A stretch of 26,268 bases of DNA from a virus: IMG/VR virus record IMGVR_UViG_3300011416_000033, positions 1-26,268 of that record. One strand, 5' to 3'. Below, in pieces: positions 21,147 to 26,268 of the stretch. The position numbers were made by a program, and so were the translations under genes. Below the pieces are notes generated by a model. That model did not search any database, was not told the DNA's origin, and saw only the letters and a list, made by a program, of their open reading frames with translations. Position 1 is the first letter of the stretch. Each line of letters opens with the position of its first letter.

Positions 21147-24107
21147 ATGGCGAATGATTTTTATACAAGCACCAGCGTTCCTGGCACTGGGGCTGCGCTT
21201 TCTTCGGCGACGATCCGGGCCGAGTTTTCGGCGATCTCGGCGGGCTGCGACAAGCTGCCGGGCCTCAGCGGCAACGGCAACAAGGCCGTCGTCGTCAATG
21301 CTGGCGGCACCGCCCTCACTGTCACCGCCGCAGCTCTCGCCTTGGCCGTGGCCTTCACGACTGCGGGAGCCGGCGGGATCACCCTGACCTCGACCGGCGC
21401 CACGAACGTCACCCTTCCCACGACTGGCACACTTGCCACCCTGGCCGGTGCGGAAACCTTCACCAACAAGACCATCACGACCTTCGGCGGCGCGCTGACA
21501 TTTACTCCGGCCGGTGCGTCTGCCACGTTCTCCCCGACTGGCGCCGGTACAGTCACGATCGCGCCTGCAACCGCTGGCACGGTCAACAATGTGGTGATCG
21601 GAGGGGTAACCCCGCTTGCCGGCACGTTTACCACGTTGGGAGCGAGTTCGTTGAGTTTGACGGGCACTCCGCTCGGCCCCGCAAGCGGCGGGACGGGTGT
21701 TGCGAACAACGCAGCTTCTACTCTCACGATCTCCGGCAGCTTCGCTACCACCTTTACGGTATCCGGCGTGACTGGCGTGACCCTTCCGACATCGGGGACA
21801 CTGGCGACGCTGGCAGGCTCAGAAGCCCTTACCAACAAGACGTACAACGGCAACACCTTCACCGCTGGGACTGGGGTTCTCACGATCGCTGCTGGCAAGA
21901 CGGCGACGCACAACGCCACGACGACGTTCGCCGGGACCGACGGTAAGACGTTGACGATATCCAATAGCCTGACACTCGCCGGGACCGATGCAACCGTGAT
22001 GACGTTCCCGACGACCTCGGCAACGATTGCCCGCACCGACGCCGCGAATACTTTTACCGGTGTGCAGACGATGACCTCGCCTGCGATTACGACGCCAGCC
22101 TTTACGGGGGCGTTCAGCGGCACTTACTCGCTTGGCGGCACGCCGACGATCAACGTCGCGGCTGCTGTGGGCGGAGCGTGGACCGCAGCCGCTACCTGGA
22201 CCCTGCCTGCCCTGACGCTTGGTGGCACGGTATCCGGGGGAGGACAGCAAATCAACAACGTGGTGATCGGCACGGTCACGCCTCTTGCTGGGGCATTCAC
22301 CACGCTCTCGGCTTCCGGCAACGTCACGGTCACGAACGGCCAACTGATAACCGCTGCGGCGAGTTCGGCGCTCTTCAACACCGTGGCGACAACGCTGGCG
22401 ATCGGCGGGGCTGCGACCACGCTAACGCTTGGTGCCGTAGCGAGCGCGACGACCTGGACCGGACAGGCTTGGACACTGACCGGCGCCAACTCGACGAACA
22501 ACACGGCGCTGACGGTGCAGAACACGTCCAACGCGGCAGCCGCGTCGCACTCCTACATCAACGTTGCGGTTGGCGGTACGACCTCAACGGGCGACCCGCA
22601 TGTGCGGCTGACGATCCCAGGCGGAACATCATGGTACATGGGAACGGACAACTCTGCGTCCGACGCATTCATTATCGGAACCGGTACTGCGGTCGGCACC
22701 AATCCAGCCCTAACCATCAGCGCGGTACTGGCCGCAACCTTTGCGGGCGCGGTATCCGTGTCCTCCGGCAACCTGACGACGAATGTGGCCACCACGCAGG
22801 TCATTTTCTCGGCGAGCGGTGTAGCGACTGGAGGCGCCGGTTTCACCTTCAACACGACTGGCGACATTTTGACCGTTGGCGCGATCAATGTTGCTGGCAC
22901 CACGGCACCGACCTCTGGATGGTATCTGCCGAGCGCCGACCTGATCCGCACGCCGAACTCGGTGACGATTGACGACAACCTCACCGTCACCGGCGGCACG
23001 ATCACCACCGGCAGCGGGCAGGACGCCAATATCCTAATAGGAACAACGGACGGGAGCGACAACCGATTACTGACCCTTTGCGCTGGCGGTGCCTCATCAT
23101 CCGGTCGCGGCGCGTCCCTCATACTATATGGCAATGAGCACGCGCAAACGGGGATATTGAGGCTTGGTGCTGGCGATGTGTCCGGTGGCACCATCGACTT
23201 ATACGCGAACGCCGCGTTGCAAGCCAGAATCCTTCGTGTCTCCTCGACGACTCGCTGGATCGAGATATTCGGCAGCAACGGTAGTAGCCCGACGATTCAG
23301 GCAAGCGACGGCGACCTGACTTTGACTTCGGCAGCGGCGACCGGCAGCATCATCCTGAGCCCGACTGGGTCTGGCGGCATCGTGCGGGTGACGGGAGGCT
23401 CGAACGATCTGTACGTTGATGATAGTATTTTTGCTGGACTTGGCGGGACTGGTAGTAATTCTCCAGTTATTGTCCTAGACGGTGGAACTGCGGCCAATTC
23501 CGGACCTATGCTACGTCTGAGAAAAAACTCTTTAGATAGAGTGCTGTTAGGTATGGAGTCCGCTATTCTGGGAGGCGGCAGCGCGTCGAACAATATGCTG
23601 TTTTGGGTCGAAAGCACCAATGATCTTAAGGTCTATATTAACGGGACGGAGCGATTCAAAATTGCCAGCACAGCAGATGCCTCTCGGATCGTCAATGGCA
23701 TCCGCATCGGTGCGGACTCGACGAATAACCTGCTCGACGACGCCACCAATGGCGCTGGCTCCGCAACGCTTTTCATCGGCAACGCCTCGATCAACGTCAC
23801 GTCCGACATCCGCATGAAGCCTAACCGCTCGCCGACAAAGCGTGATGCGTGGCGGATCATCGACCAGATCGAGGTCATCGACCACGACTGGAAACAGGAC
23901 TCTGTTTACGGTTACATGAATGAACGTGGCCCGTTCATGGGCGTAGCGGCGCAGCAGATTCAGCCGATCACGCCGTGGGCGGTGAACAAGCCGGGCAATC
24001 CTGACGACCTGTGGTTCGTTGAGCACGTCCACCTTGTGCCATTGCTCATCAAGGACGCGCAGGAAACGCACGCACGCCTCGCCGCGCTCGAAGCGAGACT
24101 CAACTAA
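21147..24107 (+). CDS. tail fibre with C-terminal S74 autocleaving chaperone
   Basis: A 986-aa protein. The N-terminal and middle parts are Thr/Gly/Ala-rich beta repeats, including two copies of TLP(T/S)(T/S)GTLATLAG..(A/E).TNKT (near residues 90 and 213) and two copies of NNVVIG-VTPLAG-FTTL (from 147 and 370). The last 101 residues are an intramolecular chaperone of the Peptidase_S74 type: SDIRMKPN starts at Ser886, with Lys891 five residues later, the same spacing as the Ser-Lys dyad of endosialidase-type chaperones. Then DQIEVIDHDW, GPFMGVAAQQIQPI and a terminal trimeric helix. It should fold a trimeric fibre and be released by self-cleavage before Ser886. Residues about 750-845 come from a less GC-rich stretch. 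Confidence 0.9.
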   Translation: MANDFYTSTSVPGTGAALSSATIRAEFSAISAGCDKLPGLSGNGNKAVVVNAGGTALTVTAAALALAVAFTTAGAGGITLTSTGATNVTLPTTGTLATLAGAETFTNKTITTFGGALTFTPAGASATFSPTGAGTVTIAPATAGTVNNVVIGGVTPLAGTFTTLGASSLSLTGTPLGPASGGTGVANNAASTLTISGSFATTFTVSGVTGVTLPTSGTLATLAGSEALTNKTYNGNTFTAGTGVLTIAAGKTATHNATTTFAGTDGKTLTISNSLTLAGTDATVMTFPTTSATIARTDAANTFTGVQTMTSPAITTPAFTGAFSGTYSLGGTPTINVAAAVGGAWTAAATWTLPALTLGGTVSGGGQQINNVVIGTVTPLAGAFTTLSASGNVTVTNGQLITAAASSALFNTVATTLAIGGAATTLTLGAVASATTWTGQAWTLTGANSTNNTALTVQNTSNAAAASHSYINVAVGGTTSTGDPHVRLTIPGGTSWYMGTDNSASDAFIIGTGTAVGTNPALTISAVLAATFAGAVSVSSGNLTTNVATTQVIFSASGVATGGAGFTFNTTGDILTVGAINVAGTTAPTSGWYLPSADLIRTPNSVTIDDNLTVTGGTITTGSGQDANILIGTTDGSDNRLLTLCAGGASSSGRGASLILYGNEHAQTGILRLGAGDVSGGTIDLYANAALQARILRVSSTTRWIEIFGSNGSSPTIQASDGDLTLTSAAATGSIILSPTGSGGIVRVTGGSNDLYVDDSIFAGLGGTGSNSPVIVLDGGTAANSGPMLRLRKNSLDRVLLGMESAILGGGSASNNMLFWVESTNDLKVYINGTERFKIASTADASRIVNGIRIGADSTNNLLDDATNGAGSATLFIGNASINVTSDIRMKPNRSPTKRDAWRIIDQIEVIDHDWKQDSVYGYMNERGPFMGVAAQQIQPITPWAVNKPGNPDDLWFVEHVHLVPLLIKDAQETHARLAALEARLN

Positions 24108-24116
24108 GGAGACCAC

Positions 24117-24335
24117 ATGGCAACTCTCACCACCACCATCCCTGACGCCGTAGTGCCGCGCGTTCAGGCTGCGGTGGGCGGTATCATAGGACTAAAAGAC
24201 GTGAACGGCAATCCTCGCCCGGCGACGGCGAACGAGGTCGAGGCCGAGATGCGCGCCTATCTCAAGCACTTCGTGCTGGACTGGGAAACACGAGTGCAGA
24301 AAGAGGCGATCACCGTGCCGGAGACAGGGCTGTGA
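24117..24335 (+). CDS. small protein following the tail fibre
   Basis: A 72-aa protein with AAGGAG before the ATG. It is helical with a short central loop (IIGLKDVNGNPRPATANEVEAEMRAYLKHFV). Similar short proteins often follow fibre genes in phages and may be assembly factors, but none is characterised that I can name. The next gene starts in its stop codon (GTGA). Confidence 0.65.
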   Translation: MATLTTTIPDAVVPRVQAAVGGIIGLKDVNGNPRPATANEVEAEMRAYLKHFVLDWETRVQKEAITVPETGL

Positions 24336-24721
24336 CCGCCCTAGTCCTCTGCCTGCTCGCCGTCGCCGCAGCGATTCCGATCTACTTTGGATTCGTGATG
24401 CTCGGATCGCCGTTCACCGTGCTGTGCGCTCTGCTCGCAGTAGCTCACATGGCCGACGCTGGATCAACGCGATGGGTGCTCAAGCGCGGCTCGCACGAGT
24501 CCAATCCCGCGTTGGCATGGCTCGACCGCACGATTACTCCACTGCCGAATACTGGCAAGTGGCTGTGGTTGCTGACCCCGAAGATGATCGTCATAGGGCT
24601 GCAATGGGCGGCGCTGGCGCTCTACTGGCCTGACGACTGGGTGATCGCGATGGCGTGCGTGACGATTGTGGCGCACTTCGGGATTGCGAGTAGGAATCTC
24701 AACACGGTGAGGAAAAAATGA
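24332..24721 (+). CDS. multi-pass membrane protein
   Basis: A 129-aa protein with a GTG start overlapping the previous stop. It has four likely membrane segments: about residues 3-23, 27-42, 76-96 and 99-117. The loop WVLKRGSHESNPALAWL resembles the motif of small DUF5658-type membrane proteins. A holin-like or superinfection-exclusion function is possible; it lies far from the lysis cassette. The next ATG overlaps its stop. Confidence 0.65.
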   Translation: MTALVLCLLAVAAAIPIYFGFVMLGSPFTVLCALLAVAHMADAGSTRWVLKRGSHESNPALAWLDRTITPLPNTGKWLWLLTPKMIVIGLQWAALALYWPDDWVIAMACVTIVAHFGIASRNLNTVRKK

Positions 24722-25182
24722 TCAAGGCCACAGTTCAGGAAGTGCTCGACTCTCACAAGGCGTTTCGTCGCATCAACGAGGAAGTGCGCCTGCCGCAGAA
24801 AGCCGCTTGGCGCGTGGCGCGGCTGTTGAACAAGCTCAAACCCGAGGTCAAGAACTTCGAGGAGGCCCAGCTCAAGCTGTTCATGGATGCCGGCGGTGTT
24901 CAATCCGGTGGTGGTGTGCAGCTTGAGGCTCTTGAGCGAGAGGACGATGAATCTTCGGCTGAGTGGGCGAAGCGCCAGAAGGAACACCGCGACACGCTGA
25001 ACAAGCTGAGCGACGAAATGCGCGGCCTTTCCAAGAACGAGGTCGAGATCGACTACGACCCTATCCCTCTGGTGCTGTTTGAGGACGACGAAAAGACGCC
25101 CGCAGAGAAGCGGCGGCAGTTTTCGGCCAATGACTTCGCAGACGCCGGGCCGTTCCTCGTCGAGACCGACAAGAAGGAGTAA
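24718..25182 (+). CDS. DUF1617-like helical protein
   Basis: A 154-aa charged protein starting in the stop of the membrane protein. The N-terminal part KATVQEVLDSHKAFRRIN..LP.KAAWRVARLLNKLKPEVKNFEEAQ fits small phage helical proteins of the DUF1617 kind. An acidic, EWAKRQKEHR-containing helix and a beta-like tail (VEIDYDPIPLVLFEDD) follow. Function unknown; its place just before the Gln-rich internal protein suggests a partner or chaperone. Confidence 0.65.
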   Translation: MIKATVQEVLDSHKAFRRINEEVRLPQKAAWRVARLLNKLKPEVKNFEEAQLKLFMDAGGVQSGGGVQLEALEREDDESSAEWAKRQKEHRDTLNKLSDEMRGLSKNEVEIDYDPIPLVLFEDDEKTPAEKRRQFSANDFADAGPFLVETDKKE

Positions 25183-25185
25183 CCC

Positions 25186-26268
25186 ATGACCGGCCTGATC
25201 TCCACTGTCATCAACCAGGACGATCCGCTTTCCAGCCTTTCCGGTTACGACCCGGCACTCTCCGAGGTCGAAGCCGGGACCGATACCGTCGCCGGGCAGA
25301 TGGAGTCTTTGCTGGCCAAGGATTCGCCGTATCTGACGCAGGCCCGTACTCGGGCCGCACAGGGCATGAACAGCCGCGGTCTCTCGAACAGTTCCCTGGC
25401 GATAGGGGCGGGGGAGGCGGCGGCCTACGATGCCGCTCTCCCCATCGCGTCCCAGGACGCCAGCATCTACAACACCACAAGGCTCACCAATCAGGCGGAG
25501 GAAAATCGTGGATTTGAATTCACTGCTGGCGCGAATAACCAGGGGGCATTGACGGCGTTTCAGGCCAATAAGGCCCTGGAGAGTCAGCGGCTGTCCGGGA
25601 CGCAAGCCATTGAGCAGATCGGTGCGCAAGGCGCTGAGTCGCGGCTGAACATCGGTGTCCAGACCGGCGCGAACCTTCAATTGATGGCCCAAGAGTTCGC
25701 CAATCAGACCCAGCTCACCGCCGCCCAATTCGCCCAGCAGAAAGCGATGACGCTCCTGCAAGGCGAGATCGAGAGCGGTCTTATCACGACGCGCGAGCAA
25801 TCGGAAGCCCGGCTCGCCCAGTTGCAGGGGCAGATCCAATCATCGTTGTCCGCACAGGCTTTCGAGCAGCAGCTCGGAACGATGGGCTACGCGAATACCT
25901 TACAGAAGGAGTTGATGGGAGTCGAGGCCCAGTTCCAGCAGGACATGGCGCAGTTGCAAACCAACCTGCAAACCGGGCAAATCATGCCGGCAGAGCTTGC
26001 CCAGCAGCAGGCGCTGCTCACCCAGCAATACCAGCAGCGACTCGGAGAAATGGGATTCTCGGCCGAGGCACAGCAGCAACTCGTCACCCTGCAGGCCACG
26101 CTGCAACAGCAAATGGCGCAGCTCGAAGCGAACTTGCAGACAGGCCAGATCATGCCCGCGCAATTCGAGCAACAGAAGCAACTGCTCGACATGCAGCAGG
26201 ATAACCAACTGGCGACACTCGCGAAGCAGTCTGAGATTCAGCAGTCCATGGCTCAACTGCAAGCCGAT
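25186..26268 (+). CDS. Gln-rich repeat virion protein, 3' end outside the window
   Basis: Open frame of 361 codons from ATG 25186 (AAGGAG upstream) to the window edge without a stop. It starts MTGLISTVINQDDPLSSLSG, has ARTRAAQGMNSRGLSNSSLA (about 60-80) and then long Gln/Ala/Leu/Glu-rich helix. A 56-aa unit repeats at residues 230-285 and 286-341, each containing LQTGQIMPA; a looser copy precedes them. Podoviruses carry proteins of this type in the internal/ejection protein region, where they are likely injected with DNA. That role is inferred. Antisense open frames across it are composition artefacts. Confidence 0.82.
   Translation, partial: MTGLISTVINQDDPLSSLSGYDPALSEVEAGTDTVAGQMESLLAKDSPYLTQARTRAAQGMNSRGLSNSSLAIGAGEAAAYDAALPIASQDASIYNTTRLTNQAEENRGFEFTAGANNQGALTAFQANKALESQRLSGTQAIEQIGAQGAESRLNIGVQTGANLQLMAQEFANQTQLTAAQFAQQKAMTLLQGEIESGLITTREQSEARLAQLQGQIQSSLSAQAFEQQLGTMGYANTLQKELMGVEAQFQQDMAQLQTNLQTGQIMPAELAQQQALLTQQYQQRLGEMGFSAEAQQQLVTLQATLQQQMAQLEANLQTGQIMPAQFEQQKQLLDMQQDNQLATLAKQSEIQQSMAQLQAD
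25873..26208 (+). repeat. two tandem 168-bp coding repeats
   Basis: Unit 1 (25873-26040) and unit 2 (26041-26208) start with LG(T/E)MG(Y/F) and share MAQL..NLQTGQIMPA at a constant 168-nt offset (ATG at 25945 and 26113). They lie in the Gln-rich protein gene and may continue past the window. Confidence 0.8.

Noticed and set aside
21161-22123. 320-aa Val/Pro/Ala-rich minus-strand frame
   Set aside because: Antisense to the repetitive fibre gene; the composition mirrors GTC/ACC/GGC codons on the real strand.
16774-24107. Diversity-generating retroelement targeting the fibre genes
   Set aside because: No reverse transcriptase and no template/variable repeat pair is seen; the repeats are ordinary tandem coding repeats.
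24622-25839. 405-aa open frame on the minus strand
   Set aside because: It is antisense to three clear rightward genes. The Leu-rich composition reflects the complement of Gln- and Glu-rich codons.
1-26268. CRISPR array or insertion sequence
   Set aside because: No regularly spaced identical repeats with unique spacers, no transposase and no terminal inverted repeats were found.

Overview
The window is a stretch of a GC-rich, tailed double-stranded DNA phage (or prophage) that infects a Gram-negative bacterium. The Gram-negative host follows from a complete spanin pair (inner-membrane spanin plus outer-membrane lipoprotein). The short-tailed (podovirus-like) assignment follows from an N4-gp56-type major capsid protein, a large portal, an SU10-type adaptor, a large nozzle-like protein and a self-processing tail fibre, with no tape measure, tail tube or sheath gene. 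No integrase or replication gene is inside the window, so temperate versus virulent cannot be decided. The GC-rich composition would suit a beta- or gammaproteobacterial host, but that is inference.

Layout. (1) 1-730: a small helix-turn-helix protein gene, then a sigma70-like promoter that overlaps its stop codon, a leader of about 105 nt ending in an intrinsic terminator, a tRNA with a CAU anticodon and several initiator hallmarks, and a second strong terminator. (2) 739-3288: a tightly overlapped lysis cassette with a holin-like protein, a signal-anchored GH24 endolysin, several tiny membrane or hypothetical proteins, and the Rz/Rz1-type spanins. (3) 3289-4014, minus strand: a three-gene leftward operon ending in an XRE-type regulator, with a promoter and palindromic operator at 4074-4101. 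(4) 4139-8964: a DUF1508 protein, small coupled proteins, terminase small and large subunits, portal. (5) 8967-14246: small proteins, scaffold, major capsid protein and head-associated proteins, separated by intrinsic terminators. (6) 14250-21144: coiled-coil protein, a DUF115/Maf-like protein, Gly-rich and repeat-rich adhesin-like proteins, adaptor, nozzle. (7) 21147-26268: S74-chaperone tail fibre, small accessory proteins, and a Gln-rich repeat protein running off the window end.

How it works together. Nearly all rightward genes are joined by 4-nt ATGA/GTGA overlaps or by strong Shine-Dalgarno sites inside short gaps, so translation is coupled. Yet several good intrinsic terminators stand inside the run of late genes. 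With the promoter-leader-terminator block just upstream of the lysis genes, this resembles the lambda PR'/6S/tR' late switch and suggests processive antitermination of the late operon. The initiator-like tRNA lies between the two leader terminators, so it would be made mainly when late transcription is switched on. This regulatory reading is inference and is the main candidate for an undescribed system here.
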